From Microcella indica (GTDB lineage: Bacteria > Actinomycetota > Actinomycetes > Actinomycetales > Microbacteriaceae), in assembly GCF_013414345.1 (NCBI RefSeq), contig NZ_CP058670.1, positions 62,001 through 126,000 on the forward strand: 64,000 bases of DNA, read 5' to 3'. This document shows, one piece after another, positions 19,701 to 29,716 of this stretch; position 1 is the first letter of the stretch; each line of letters opens with the position of its first letter. Under the pieces are notes generated by a model. It was given only the letters and a program-made list of their open reading frames with translations. It searched no databases and was not told the origin of the DNA. Position numbers and translations under genes: made by a program.

Positions 19701-20342
19701 GAGGCGGCTCAGCCGGCCCTCGACTTCGTCGGCTTCGACGCTGCTCGCGCGGGAGCGCTGAGCGACCAGGCCGCGTGGGAGGACGAGTTCGGCCTCGGCC
19801 GCGACGACTCGCAGCTCGGCGTCGAGCGCAACGTGCTGCGCTACCGCCGCACCGACGTCACCGTGCGGGCCGCCGAGGGTGCCCCCGTCGTCGGGCTCGT
19901 GCGCGTGCTGCTCGCCGCCGCGCGGGTCGGCGCCCACGTGCAGCTGAGCAGCGCGGCGCCCATTCCGGCGCGCCTGCTCGCCGCGATTGAAGCCGGCGAG
20001 TCGCGCCTGCGGGTGACCTCGGTCGCGATCGAGAGCGATAGCGCGTTCAGCGCGCGCGTCGTCCAGGAGCGGCCCGCGCGCATCCGGCTCATCGGCAGTG
20101 ACGGCACGGTCGTCGCTGCTGCTGATGCCGGCACGGATGCGCCTCGCGCTCGCCCCGCCCTCGAGGTCGCGCGCGAGCTGCATGCGGCCCTCGGCGGAGA
20201 CCCCGACGTTGCGATCTGGTCGAACCCGGTCACAGTCTCGGGCCGCGTCGAGCTGCTGCCGTTCCTGCGCGAGCAAGCCGTGTCGCTCACCGCGCACCGG
20301 TTCGGCAACCCCTACCCGGCGATGGGCGAGCTGGAGTTCTAG
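16758..20342 (+). CDS. putA: Bifunctional proline dehydrogenase / glutamate-semialdehyde dehydrogenase
   Basis: Oxidises proline to glutamate in two steps with substrate channelling. 1194 residues. The N-terminal half is the FAD proline dehydrogenase barrel (INLLGEAVLGDAEADRRLEGI, VSVKVSAI, KGANLAMERVD, SDTNYKRVLDHAF). From about residue 510 an aldehyde dehydrogenase follows: PPWNFPVAIPAGSTLAALAAG, catalytic Glu in AETSGKNAIVI, catalytic Cys in GHAGQKCSAAS. There is no N-terminal ribbon-helix-helix DNA-binding domain, so it is not a self-regulating PutA. CAGACT (16746-16751) sits 6 nt before the ATG. Confidence 0.95.
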   Translation: MSVDSTAPSTPTALADPAVELVRDWLGQTEGVTPDASATRLAGLLQDPLGLEFALGFVDRVARPDDLRVAARNLEQLSQRIPRFLPWHLRFLIRLGGGFAPLLPWPIVPIARRVLRGMVGHLIIDATPSRLGRTLQKLRGDGDQLNINLLGEAVLGDAEADRRLEGIRELVDRDDVDYVSVKVSAIVSQLSMWSFDETVDRVVDRLVPLYEAAALGVRPTFLNLDMEEFRDLDLTMEVFERLLDRATLRQYEAGIVLQAYLPEALPALERLTAWAQARRAAGGAGIKVRVVKGANLAMERVDAAVHGWPVAVLPSKQASDTNYKRVLDHAFHPDRVDAVRIGVAGHNLFDIAWAHLLADSRGVSDRVEFEMLLGMAPDQADAVRRTVGHLLLYTPVVHPRDFESAISYLIRRLEENASTENFMSGVFELVDDARIFAREEGRFRAALDDLAAAPGAPQVHRVQNRLEDAPHTQPGSAGVHEGAGVREGFDNEPDTDPALPANREWGRAVLRAAAAGLENGRLPGSELVQQAAVAEVGALERIVSEARSAASGWADRGAGGRAEILHAAGRMLASRRAELLEVMVAEAGKTLAEGDPEISEAIDFAHYYAESAHDLARIDDARFEPARLTVVAPPWNFPVAIPAGSTLAALAAGSSVIIKPAPQVRHCAAVMVQALWDAGVPREVLRFVDVPENEVGRALMSHPSVDRLVLTGAWETAALFRSWRSDLPILAETSGKNAIVITPSADVDLAVADLAKSAFGHAGQKCSAASLAILVGSVADSDRFERQLVDAVMTMKVGASTDPTTIVGPLVEPAQGKLLRALTTLDDGESWLIEPRQLDDEGRSWSPGVRRGVTGGSEFHTTEYFGPVLGIMRARSLDEAIALQNATSFGLTAGLHSLDVDEVDHWLEHVEAGNLYINRGITGAIVRRQPFGGWKRSSVGGSTKAGGPSYVMGFGTWHPVAREPKQNLSVRGLHDGVRRLLEAAQPALDFVGFDAARAGALSDQAAWEDEFGLGRDDSQLGVERNVLRYRRTDVTVRAAEGAPVVGLVRVLLAAARVGAHVQLSSAAPIPARLLAAIEAGESRLRVTSVAIESDSAFSARVVQERPARIRLIGSDGTVVAAADAGTDAPRARPALEVARELHAALGGDPDVAIWSNPVTVSGRVELLPFLREQAVSLTAHRFGNPYPAMGELEF

Positions 20343-20355
20343 GGTTCGAGCAGCG

Positions 20356-20712
20356 CTAGGTGCGCAGTGCCGCGTCGATGAGTGCGCGGGCGTGATCGTC
20401 GGCGACGCCGAGGCGTCGTACCGTCTCGACATAAGCGGTCGCCGCCTGCTGAGCTGCGCGCTCGGTCGCGTCACCATGCGGGGAGACGACCGTGCCGTTG
20501 CGACCGCGCGTCTCGACGACGCCGTCGGCCTCGAGCTCGCGGTAGGCACGGGCGACCGTGTTCACGGCCAGGCCGAGGTCTTCCGCGAGGCGCCGCACGG
20601 GCGGCAGTTTCGCGCCCGGCGCGAGCGCTCCGCTCGCGACGGCATCCCGCACCTGCACGCGGATCTGCTCGTACGGCGGCGTCGCCGACTCTGTGCTGAC
20701 CGTGACGAGCAT
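20356..20712 (-). CDS. GntR-family regulator, YtrA subfamily
   Basis: 118 residues: an N-terminal winged helix (YEQIRVQVRDAVASGALAPGAKLPPVRRLAEDLGLAVNTVARAYRELE) and a short all-helical tail, the YtrA layout. It lies 9 bp after the membrane-protein gene (20722-21720) in the same direction, which suits an autoregulated operon controlled from the TTGTA/TACAA dyad at 21742-21755. Confidence 0.87.
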   Translation of the reverse strand: MLVTVSTESATPPYEQIRVQVRDAVASGALAPGAKLPPVRRLAEDLGLAVNTVARAYRELEADGVVETRGRNGTVVSPHGDATERAAQQAATAYVETVRRLGVADDHARALIDAALRT

Positions 20713-20721
20713 GGGCTGAGA

Positions 20722-21720
20722 CTACTGCGGGTGGATCGCGAACTCGGGCCAGAGCGTGCGCTGCACGTGGCGCTCGGGGGAGCGCACGAGCACGAGCGCC
20801 ACCGTCACCAGCAGCAGGACGAAGCTCGCGTAGGCGCTCACGTTGATCCAGATCGTGGAGGCGACGGCGGAGTCGTCGGGAACTGCCGTGCCGATCACCA
20901 TGAGCGCGCTCAAGCCGGCGACGCCTCCGACGTATGCGATCGCCCAGTGCAGGTCACGCAGGCTCTGCGCGGTCAGCGCGTCGCTCCACGCGAGCGCCGC
21001 GGCATCTCCGAGCAGCGCGCGGCGTCGGGCGAGGCGATCGGCGATCGCGGGGAGGGTGAGGTACAGCGCGCCTGCGGCGAGACCCAGGAAAGCAAGAGGC
21101 GCCGCGGACAGGGCGAGCGACTCAGGGGCGTCAGCGAGCGGTAGCGAGAGGACGACGAGCAGCAGCGCGGGGAGTGCGACCGCGACGCACGCGGCGACGG
21201 CGGCCATGCGTCGCTCGGCCGGAGCGACGAGGTCGGCGAGGCTGATCGGTGTCACGCGAGCGACAACGGCCCGCGAGGGCATCGACCGCCGTGCGAGCAT
21301 CCCGCCGACGATGGCGCCCACCTGCGTTCCGAGGAAGGCGAGGCCGAAGCTGAGCGGACCTGTGGCGAGCCCGAGGCTTGGGGGCGGGAACTCCCACGGC
21401 CGCACGAGCATCAGGACCGACGTCAGGCCGACGAGACCTCCCAGTACGCCGCCCCGCACCCGCATAGCGAGCTGATGCTCGAGCGCGGGCCGTAGCTCCT
21501 CGGGCACGACGAGGTTCGCCCGCAGCGCGTGGCGGTTCACGAGCCGCTCGCGCGTCGCGGGGCGCCACGTGCGCACGAAGGTCAGGGCGAGGAAGGTCAG
21601 GACGGCGACGCCGCCCGCCGCCAACGCCACGAGCATGCCGGTGAAGAAGACCTCGCTCGGGATCTCCACGACGGTGGTGCTCGTGCCCCCGCGGTCGATG
21701 ATGTGCGTTCCTGCTGTCAT
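20722..21720 (-). CDS. Multi-span membrane protein of a YtrA-type operon
   Basis: 332 residues from ATG 21720. About eight hydrophobic spans, beginning EVFFTGMLVALAAGGVAVLTFLALTF; no ATPase, no clear transport motif and no family I can name. YtrA-type regulators usually sit with ABC-transporter or DUF1648-like membrane genes, so a role in envelope stress or export is possible, but that rests on context. The frame is open for ten more codons upstream to 21750, across the palindrome, which argues for the ATG at 21720. Confidence 0.7.
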   Translation of the reverse strand: MTAGTHIIDRGGTSTTVVEIPSEVFFTGMLVALAAGGVAVLTFLALTFVRTWRPATRERLVNRHALRANLVVPEELRPALEHQLAMRVRGGVLGGLVGLTSVLMLVRPWEFPPPSLGLATGPLSFGLAFLGTQVGAIVGGMLARRSMPSRAVVARVTPISLADLVAPAERRMAAVAACVAVALPALLLVVLSLPLADAPESLALSAAPLAFLGLAAGALYLTLPAIADRLARRRALLGDAAALAWSDALTAQSLRDLHWAIAYVGGVAGLSALMVIGTAVPDDSAVASTIWINVSAYASFVLLLVTVALVLVRSPERHVQRTLWPEFAIHPQ

Positions 21721-21741
21721 GGGCTCCCCTCGACCCCGCGA

Positions 21742-21755
21742 TTGTAGCAATACAA
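21742..21755. promoter_or_regulatory. TTGTA-N4-TACAA dyad upstream of the membrane/GntR operon
   Basis: Perfect 5-bp inverted repeat about 20 bp upstream of the membrane-protein start; YtrA-family operators commonly are short AT-rich dyads of this kind. It overlaps where a -10 element would lie. Confidence 0.55.
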
Positions 21756-21786
21756 ACGTGGGTGAGTCGAGGGCAGCGCCTGCTCC

Positions 21787-23256
21787 CTACGCGCGCGGCG
21801 CGTGCCGCTCGAGGAACCCGTACACCTCGGTCTGGTCGACCCCGGGGAACGACTCCGTCGGCAGGGCGGCGAGCAGGGAGGAGTGGATGCGCGCCTGGGG
21901 CCGTGCGGCGCCGCTCCAGCGCTCGGCGAGCGGCGCCGGCGCCTGCCGGCAGCACGCCGGGTCCGGGCAGCTCGACTCCCCACGACGACTCGTCTCGCGG
22001 CCACGGAACCACTTGACGTGCGCGAATGGCGTGCCGACCGAGATCGAGAACTCGCCGGCCGAGCCCGACTCGATGCGCGAGGTGCACCAGTAGGTACCCG
22101 TGGGCTTGTCCGTGTACTGGTGGTACGCGCTGAAGCGGTCGGGCTCGTCGAACACCGTGCGCGCCGACCACTTGCGGCACACGAGCTGCCCCTCGACCGC
22201 GCCCAGGGCATCCTTTGGAAACTGCACCGCATCGTTCTCGTACGCCTTCGACAGCACGCCGGCCGGGGACACCTTGAGGAAGTGCACGGGGATCCCTAAG
22301 TGCTCGGTGGCGAGATTCGTGAAGCGGTGGGCAGCCGTCTCGTAGGTGACGGCGAAGGCGTCGCGCAGGTCTTCGACGGCGAGCTCGCGGCGCTCCTTCG
22401 CCCGCTGCAGGAAGGCGACCGCGTCGCCCTCGGGGATCATGAGCGCGGCAGCGAGGTAGTTCGACTCGACGCGCTGGGTGAGGAACTCGGCGTAGTCGCG
22501 CGGTTCCGGGCGCCCCAGCACGTGGCCGGCGAGAGCCTGCAGCAGGTTCGCGCGTGGGTCGCGGCCCGGCGCGTTCGAGACGGGCAGATAGATGCGGCCG
22601 TTCTCGAGGTCGGTGATCGACCGGGTCGAGCTCGGCAGGTCGCTCACGTAGTGCAGCGCGAAGCCGAGGTGGCTCGCGAGCTCGGCGGCGAGGCGCTGCG
22701 AGAGCGGCCCGCCCTCGTGCCCGATCTTCCGCAGCAGGTCGGCCGCGATCGTCTCGAGCTCGCCGAAGTAGTTGCCGCGCGCCCGCATCGACTGCCGCAG
22801 TTCGGCGTTGGCCCGCCGGGCCTCCTCCGGCGTCGCCGCACGCTCGACGTGCACGCGCTGCAGCTCGTCATGAAGGGCGAGCACCGTCTCGATCGCCTCG
22901 TCACTGAGCGACTTGCGCACGGGCAGCGGCGGGATGCTCAGGGCCGAGAACAGCGGACCCTCCTGCGCTCGCGCCAGAGCGATCTCGAGCGCCGCGCGGC
23001 GACTGGGCGGCGTGGGCGTCAGCAGCTCGTCGAGCGTGACGCCGACGGCGCGGGCGACCGACTGCAGCTCGCTGAGCTTCGCCTCGCGCTTGCCGTTCTC
23101 GAGGCTCGACATGTGCGAGGTGGCCACCCCGACAGAGCTCGCGAGGTCGGCGAGCGTGAGCTGGGCATCCGATCGCAATTGCCGGATGCGCTTGCCGAGG
23201 GTCAACGAATCGATCACCTCTTCAGCCTGGGCCGAGAGCAGGGGCGTTGGGGTCAT
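21787..23256 (-). CDS. ramB: RamB-type regulator of acetate metabolism (XRE + IrrE-like domain)
   Basis: 489 residues from ATG 23256. N-terminal XRE HTH (LGKRIRQLRSDAQLTLADLASSVGVATSHMSSLENGKRE, residues ~20-60), central ImmA/IrrE-like region (QRVESNYLAAALMIPEGD; VTYETAAHRFTNLATEHLGIPVHFLKV) and a C-terminal domain with a Cys cluster (YWCTSRI; GESSCPDPACCR). This is the RamB architecture, and RamB homologues control glyoxylate-shunt and acetate genes. Here it is divergent from aceA, with inverted repeats between the two genes at 23281-23314. The extension to 23373 overlaps the aceA leader and is not used. Confidence 0.88.
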   Translation of the reverse strand: MTPTPLLSAQAEEVIDSLTLGKRIRQLRSDAQLTLADLASSVGVATSHMSSLENGKREAKLSELQSVARAVGVTLDELLTPTPPSRRAALEIALARAQEGPLFSALSIPPLPVRKSLSDEAIETVLALHDELQRVHVERAATPEEARRANAELRQSMRARGNYFGELETIAADLLRKIGHEGGPLSQRLAAELASHLGFALHYVSDLPSSTRSITDLENGRIYLPVSNAPGRDPRANLLQALAGHVLGRPEPRDYAEFLTQRVESNYLAAALMIPEGDAVAFLQRAKERRELAVEDLRDAFAVTYETAAHRFTNLATEHLGIPVHFLKVSPAGVLSKAYENDAVQFPKDALGAVEGQLVCRKWSARTVFDEPDRFSAYHQYTDKPTGTYWCTSRIESGSAGEFSISVGTPFAHVKWFRGRETSRRGESSCPDPACCRQAPAPLAERWSGAARPQARIHSSLLAALPTESFPGVDQTEVYGFLERHAPRA

Positions 23257-23280
23257 GCCGAGAGCCTGACACCGCGAGGT

Positions 23281-23314
23281 TTTCAGCGCAACTGAAATAG
23301 CGGGGTATTTCAGT
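23281..23314. promoter_or_regulatory. Candidate RamB operator: three TTTCAG half-sites
   Basis: TTTCAG at 23281-23286, CTGAAA at 23292-23297 and TTTCAG at 23308-23313. The last two form the perfect dyad ACTGAAAT-N8-ATTTCAGT; the first two form TTTCAG-N5-CTGAAA. All lie between ramB (start 23256) and aceA (start 23393), where autoregulation plus aceA control would be exerted. Confidence 0.65.
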
Positions 23315-23392
23315 GCTTCGGGGCGGGTGCGGAGGGTTGTTCTTCGCCCAGTGTTGCTTCCACACCGACCCACTCGTCACGAGGAGCACACC

Positions 23393-24703
23393 ATGAGCAC
23401 GCAGAGCCCGTCACAGCAGCGCGCAGGAGACCAGACGCAGACCGCCGCTGAGCTCGAGGCCAGCTGGAAGACCGACGCGCGCTGGGACGGCGTGCGCCGC
23501 GATTACACCGCCGAGGACGTCATCGAGCTGCGCGGCCCCGTGCGCGAGGAGCGCACGCTCGCCCGCCGCGGCGCCGAGAAGCTGTGGGAGCAGATTCAGG
23601 CCAACACCGACAACCCCGAGGAGTGGACCTACGCCCTCGGTGCTCTCACCGGCAACCAGGCCGTGCAGCAGGTGCGCGCGGGGCTCAAAGCCATCTACCT
23701 GAGCGGCTGGCAGGTAGCCGCCGACGCCAACCTGTCGGGCCAGACCTACCCCGACCAGAGCCTCTACCCGGCCAACTCGGTGCCCGCCGTCGTGCGCCGC
23801 ATCAACAACGCGCTGCTCAGGGCTGGGCAGATCGAGCAGGACGGGCGCGACTGGATGGCGCCCATCGTCGCCGACGCCGAAGCCGGCTTCGGCGGACCGC
23901 TCAACGCCTACGAGCTCATGCAAAGCATGATCGAGGCCGGAGCGGCCGGGGTGCACTGGGAGGACCAGCTCGCGAGCGAGAAGAAGTGCGGCCACATGGG
24001 CGGCAAGGTGCTCGTGCCCACGAGCCAGCACATCCGCACGCTGCAGGCCGCGCGCCTCGCGGCCGATGTGAGCGACGTGCCGAGCATCATCATCGCCCGC
24101 ACCGACTCGCTCGCCGCGAACCTGCTGACGAGCGACGTCGACGAGCGCGACCAGCCGTTCCTCACCGGCGGCCGCACCGCCGAGGGCTTCTACAGCGTGG
24201 AGCCCGGCATCGGTCCGGTGCTCGCCCGTGGCCACGCCTACGCCGAGTACGCCGACCTGCTCTGGGTCGAGTCGAGCGAGCCCGACCTCGAGCTCGCGCG
24301 CACGTTTGCGGAGAGCATCCACGCCGAGTTCCCCGGCAAGAAGCTGGCATACAACTGCTCGCCGTCGTTCAACTGGAAGCGCCACCTCGATGACGACACC
24401 ATCGCGAAGTTCCAGCGCGAACTGTCGGCGATGGGCTACGCGTTCCAGTTCATCACCCTGGCCGGCTTCCACTCGCTCAACCACGGCATGTTCGAGCTTG
24501 CGAGCGGGTACCGCGACCGTCAGATGAGCGCCTATGTCGAGCTGCAGGAGGCCGAGTTCGCCTCCGAGGCTCACGGCTACACCGCCACCAAGCACCAGCG
24601 CGAAGTGGGCACCGGCTACTTCGACCGCATCGCGACGGCCCTCAACCCGGCCAGCGCGACCCTCGCTCTCGTGGGCTCGACCGAGTCCGAGCAGTTCCAC
24701 TAG
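23393..24703 (+). CDS. aceA: Isocitrate lyase
   Basis: Splits isocitrate into glyoxylate and succinate, first step of the glyoxylate shunt. 436 residues. The active-site loop [11 protein letters not shown] contains catalytic Cys199; the metal-binding [12 protein letters not shown] is ~25 residues before it, and NCSPSFNW near residue 320 closes the site. A ribosome site GAGGAG precedes ATG 23393. Upstream lies the candidate RamB operator; aceB follows after a 148-bp gap with a large palindrome. Confidence 0.97.
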   Translation: MSTQSPSQQRAGDQTQTAAELEASWKTDARWDGVRRDYTAEDVIELRGPVREERTLARRGAEKLWEQIQANTDNPEEWTYALGALTGNQAVQQVRAGLKAIYLSGWQVAADANLSGQTYPDQSLYPANSVPAVVRRINNALLRAGQIEQDGRDWMAPIVADAEAGFGGPLNAYELMQSMIEAGAAGVHWEDQLASEKKCGHMGGKVLVPTSQHIRTLQAARLAADVSDVPSIIIARTDSLAANLLTSDVDERDQPFLTGGRTAEGFYSVEPGIGPVLARGHAYAEYADLLWVESSEPDLELARTFAESIHAEFPGKKLAYNCSPSFNWKRHLDDDTIAKFQRELSAMGYAFQFITLAGFHSLNHGMFELASGYRDRQMSAYVELQEAEFASEAHGYTATKHQREVGTGYFDRIATALNPASATLALVGSTESEQFH

Positions 24704-24714
24704 ACAGCGCTTCC

Positions 24715-24804
24715 TGTTCGCTCACTCGGGCGCACGACCGTTCCACACGGTGTGTCGCACGCGACACAGCGGGTTCCGCATCCGAAAGCCCGAATGAGCG
24801 AACA
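24715..24804. repeat. 90-bp concentric palindrome between aceA and aceB
   Basis: Outer arms of 17 bp (TGTTCGCTCACTCGGGC at 24715-24731; GCCCGAATGAGCGAACA at 24788-24804) pair with one mismatch. A perfect inner hairpin, TGTGTCG-CACG-CGACACA (24751-24768), has exactly the same centre. It starts 12 bp after the aceA stop and ends 47 bp before aceB. There is no T-run, so it may act as a terminator/attenuator, an mRNA-stability hairpin, or be a relic of a small mobile element. Confidence 0.75.
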
Positions 24805-24851
24805 CCACCACCGCACTTCTGGACCAGTACTTCCCTGAGAGGACGAGCATC

Positions 24852-26495
<1,644 letters not shown>

Positions 26496-26524
26496 CGCCT
26501 ACCCGAGCCGGCCAGCCCGGCGGG

Positions 26525-26959
26525 TCAGTCGAGGTTCTCGGCCGCGGCCCGCTCGTCGGGGTGGTTCGGCGTCCAGCCGTACCAGCCGTCGTCGGTCGGG
26601 ATCACCGTCCACTCGCCGCACGCGAACGCGCTATCGGTGTACGGGCTCGGGGCGCCGTCGAGAGCGAACGTGGGGCCCGAGAGCCGCTCGGTCTCGATGC
26701 AGACCGCCGGGTCCAGAGCGGTCGAGCTCGTCGCGAGGAGGGTCGCGGGCGCAGCATCCGGAGTCTCGCGGATGCGGATGCCGGTCGCGTCCTCGGGAAG
26801 CCACGGGGCCGACTTCTCCCAGTCGGCGACGAGGTCGGCGGTCGACGAGAACTCGCTCGCCTTCTCGTTCTGGAGGGAGTCGGCGATCGCGCAGCCCGTG
26901 AGCGCAGTAGCCGAGGCGAGGGCGAGAGCGGAGAGGATGATGATGCGTGACGTGGTCAT
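26525..26959 (-). CDS. Small secreted lipoprotein, unknown function
   Basis: 144 residues from ATG 26959 (MTTSRIIILSALALASATALTGC). The hydrophobic stretch ends in lipobox LTGC with its Cys at residue 23, so it should be lipid-anchored outside the membrane. The mature part has two further Cys (ETERL preceded by VCI; FACGEW) that could form a disulphide. I recognise no family. It converges on aceB and has no partner gene nearby. Confidence 0.7.
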   Translation of the reverse strand: MTTSRIIILSALALASATALTGCAIADSLQNEKASEFSSTADLVADWEKSAPWLPEDATGIRIRETPDAAPATLLATSSTALDPAVCIETERLSGPTFALDGAPSPYTDSAFACGEWTVIPTDDGWYGWTPNHPDERAAAENLD

Positions 26960-27073
26960 GCGTCCATTGAGCCGCACGGCCGGGGTCGCGCGCTTCCCCC
27001 GGAGGAACCGACCGGACTGGTCCGAGGAATGAACTCCACCGGTCCTCGTGGACCGGAGCGACTCAGCGCGCCG

Positions 27074-27511
27074 TCAGTCCTGCACGCGGTCGACGAGCCT
27101 CGAGAGGATGATCGCGCTGCGGGTGTGGTCGACGTTGGGGGCCACGCGAACCCGCTCCAGGGCATCCTCGAGGCTCTGAATGTCACGCGAGCGGATGCGC
27201 ACGATCGCGTCAGCCTCGCCCGTCACGGTGCCGGCATCGATCACCTCGGGCACGGTCGAGAGGATGCGCCTCAACTCGTCCGGCGCGACCGTGCCGCGGC
27301 AGAAGAGCTCCACATACGCCTCGACGGCGAGCCCGTCGACAGCAGGGTCGACCTGCACCGTGAAGGCGCGGATCACCTTGTCGGCGACGAGCTTGTCGAC
27401 GCGGCGTTTAACTGCGGAGGCCGAGAGCCCGACGACGTCCCCGATGTCGCCGTAGCCCGCGCGGGCGTTCTGGCGCAACTGGTCGATGATGCGGTAGTCG
27501 ATGGCGTCCAC
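27074..27511 (-). CDS. Lrp/AsnC-family regulator, divergent from ddaH-rocD
   Basis: 145 residues from GTG 27511. HTH: YRIIDQLRQNARAGYGDIGDVVGLSASAVKRRVDKLVADKVIRAF; then the RAM/ligand-binding half with EVIDAGTVTGEADAIVRI. On the minus strand TACTCT (forward 27518-27523) ends 6 nt before the GTG, so the message is probably leaderless. The divergent position makes it the likely regulator of the arginine/ornithine genes. The shared 103-bp promoter region contains TTGACA at 27578-27583, a possible -35 for ddaH. Confidence 0.87.
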   Translation of the reverse strand: MDAIDYRIIDQLRQNARAGYGDIGDVVGLSASAVKRRVDKLVADKVIRAFTVQVDPAVDGLAVEAYVELFCRGTVAPDELRRILSTVPEVIDAGTVTGEADAIVRIRSRDIQSLEDALERVRVAPNVDHTRSAIILSRLVDRVQD

Positions 27512-27614
27512 ACCCCCAGAGTACGGCGATTAGCTGCGTGGAGCGACACGATGATGCAGAAAAGTTGCGCTCAGCGATTGACAGCGCCGTTCGGTTGCGT
27601 GTGACACTGGACGG

Positions 27615-28484
27615 GTGACTCTGACCCCGACGAACGACCCCGCTGCGGCGCGCACGCCCGCCCGCACGGCCAGCACGCGCACCGTGCTCATGTGCCGCCC
27701 CGACTATTTCACGGTGAGCTACCGGATCAACCCGTGGATGTTCCCCGAGAACCCCACCAACACGACCCTCGCCGTCGAGCAGTGGGAGCGCCTGTACGCG
27801 ATCTACATCGAGCTCGGGTTCGAGGTGCACCTCATCGACCCCATCGAGGGGCTACCCGACATGGTCTACTCGGCCAACGGCGGCTTCACCCTCGACGGCA
27901 TCGCCTACGGCGCCAAGTTCACCTACGACGAGCGCGCGGCCGAAGGCCCCGCCTACCTGGCGTGGCTCGCCGAGCAGGGCTTCACCCCGCACGCGGCGGC
28001 CGAAGTCAACGAGGGCGAGGGCGACATGCTGCTCGTCGGCGACGTCATCCTCGCCGGCACCGGCTTTCGCACCTCGACCGCGAGCCACCGCGAACTCGCC
28101 GAGACGGTCGGCCGCGACGTCGTCAGCCTGACCCTCGTCGACCCCGAGTTCTACCACCTCGACACGGCGATCGCCGTGCTCGACCCCGACCCGGCGCCGG
28201 GTCAGCAGGCGAACATCGCCTACCTGCCGAAGGCCTTCGACGAGGCCTCGCAGGCGATTCTGCGCGAGCGCTACCCCGACGCGATCATCGCGACCGAAGA
28301 GGACGCGGCCGTGCTCGGCCTCAACTCCTTCAGCGACGGCCTGCACGTCGTCATCGCGAGCCGCGCCACCGACTTCGACCGACAGCTGCGCGAGCGCGGC
28401 TACGAACCCATCGGCGTCGACCTCAGCGAGCTGCTGCTCGGGGGCGGCGGCGTGAAGTGCTGCACCTTGGAGCTGCGACGATGA
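27615..28484 (+). CDS. ddaH: Dimethylarginine dimethylaminohydrolase-type amidinohydrolase
   Basis: Hydrolyses methylated arginine (or a related guanidine) to citrulline plus amine. 289 residues from GTG 27615. Amidinotransferase-fold marks: MVYSANGGFTLDG near residue 85, catalytic His in FYHLDTAIAVL near 178, and catalytic Cys in the C-terminal GGGGVKCCTLELR (Cys282 or Cys283). It overlaps rocD by ATGA, so product ornithine/citrulline handling is likely coupled. A dimethylarginine versus arginine-deiminase-like substrate cannot be settled from sequence. Confidence 0.87.
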   Translation: MTLTPTNDPAAARTPARTASTRTVLMCRPDYFTVSYRINPWMFPENPTNTTLAVEQWERLYAIYIELGFEVHLIDPIEGLPDMVYSANGGFTLDGIAYGAKFTYDERAAEGPAYLAWLAEQGFTPHAAAEVNEGEGDMLLVGDVILAGTGFRTSTASHRELAETVGRDVVSLTLVDPEFYHLDTAIAVLDPDPAPGQQANIAYLPKAFDEASQAILRERYPDAIIATEEDAAVLGLNSFSDGLHVVIASRATDFDRQLRERGYEPIGVDLSELLLGGGGVKCCTLELRR

Positions 28485-29716
28485 TGACCCCCACCACGAC
28501 CACCGCCCACGACGCCGGCGAGGCGCTCATCGCGATCGAGGACGAGCGGCTCGCCCACAACTACCACCCCCTGCCCGTCGTCGTGGAGCGGGGCGAGGGC
28601 GCCTGGGTCACCGACGTGAACGGCAAGCGCTACCTCGACTGCCTTGCGGCCTATTCGGCGGTGAACTTCGGCCACGGGCATCCCGATCTTCTGGCGGCCG
28701 CCCGCGACCAGCTCGAGCGCATCACGCTCACGAGCCGCGCCTTCCACAACGACCGCCTCGGTCCGTTCGCCGAAGCGCTCGCGCGACTGGCCGGGGTCGA
28801 CCGCGTGCTGCCCATGAACACGGGAGCCGAAGCCGTCGAGTCGGCGATCAAGCTCGCACGCGCGTGGGGCTACCGCGTGAAGGGCGTGCCCGAGGGCGCC
28901 GCCGAGATCATCGTCATGAGCGGCAACTTCCACGGCCGCACGACGACGATCGTGAGCTTCTCCGACGACCCGACCTCCCGCGACGGGTTCGCGCCGTTCA
29001 CGCCCGGCTTCGTGGCGGTTCCCTACGGGGATGCGGCCGCTCTCGAGGAGGCCATCACCGACAACACGGTCGCGGTTCTCGTAGAGCCCATTCAGGGCGA
29101 GGCGGGCGTCGTCGTGCCGCCGGCCGACTACCTGCCGAGCATGCGCCGCATCACCGCGGAGCACAACGTGCTCATGATCGCCGACGAGATCCAGTCGGGC
29201 CTCGGCCGCACGGGTGCGACGTTCCAGTGCGACAACACCGGGGTCATCCCCGACCTGTACGTGCTCGGCAAGGCGCTCGGCGGCGGCATCGTCCCCGTGA
29301 GCGCGGTCATCGGGCGCGGCGACGTCATCGGCGTGCTGCACCCGGGCGAGCACGGATCCACGTTCGGCGGCAACCCGCTTGCCGCCGCCGTCGGCCACGC
29401 CGTCGTGACGCTGCTCGAGACCGGGGAGATGCAGGAGCGCTCGCGCGTGCTCGGCGAGCACCTGCACGCACGGCTCGAGGCGCTCATCGGCCGCGGCGTT
29501 CTCGCGGTGCGCGGCGCCGGGCTGTGGGCCGGCATCGACATCGACCCGTCGCTCGCGACCGGGCGCCAGGTGTGCGAGGCGCTGCTCGCGCGGGGCGTGC
29601 TCGCGAAGGACACGCACGGCTCGACGATCCGGCTCGCGCCGCCCATCGTCGTGTCGAAGGAGGACCTCGATTGGGGTCTCGACCAGCTCGAGGCGGTGCT
29701 CGCCGAGTTCGCGTGA
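28481..29716 (+). CDS. rocD: Ornithine aminotransferase
   Basis: Transfers the delta-amino group of ornithine to 2-oxoglutarate, giving glutamate semialdehyde, which feeds the same pool as PutA. 411 residues from ATG 28481. Class-III motifs: NTGAEAVESAIKLARAWGY, GNFHGRTTTIVSFS, LIADEIQSGLGRTG-type Asp region (MIADEIQSGLGRTG) and PLP Lys in LYVLGKALGGGIVPVSA. The frame upstream of 28481 runs over ddaH and is ignored. Confidence 0.95.
   Translation: MMTPTTTTAHDAGEALIAIEDERLAHNYHPLPVVVERGEGAWVTDVNGKRYLDCLAAYSAVNFGHGHPDLLAAARDQLERITLTSRAFHNDRLGPFAEALARLAGVDRVLPMNTGAEAVESAIKLARAWGYRVKGVPEGAAEIIVMSGNFHGRTTTIVSFSDDPTSRDGFAPFTPGFVAVPYGDAAALEEAITDNTVAVLVEPIQGEAGVVVPPADYLPSMRRITAEHNVLMIADEIQSGLGRTGATFQCDNTGVIPDLYVLGKALGGGIVPVSAVIGRGDVIGVLHPGEHGSTFGGNPLAAAVGHAVVTLLETGEMQERSRVLGEHLHARLEALIGRGVLAVRGAGLWAGIDIDPSLATGRQVCEALLARGVLAKDTHGSTIRLAPPIVVSKEDLDWGLDQLEAVLAEFA

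Noticed and set aside
16716-20549. A 1277-residue open frame on the minus strand
   Set aside because: It is antisense to putA, has Ala/Arg/Glu-rich low-complexity sequence and no family match; high GC keeps such frames open.
21720-21750. A longer start for the membrane protein at 21750
   Set aside because: It would run through the TTGTA/TACAA dyad, the probable promoter and operator.
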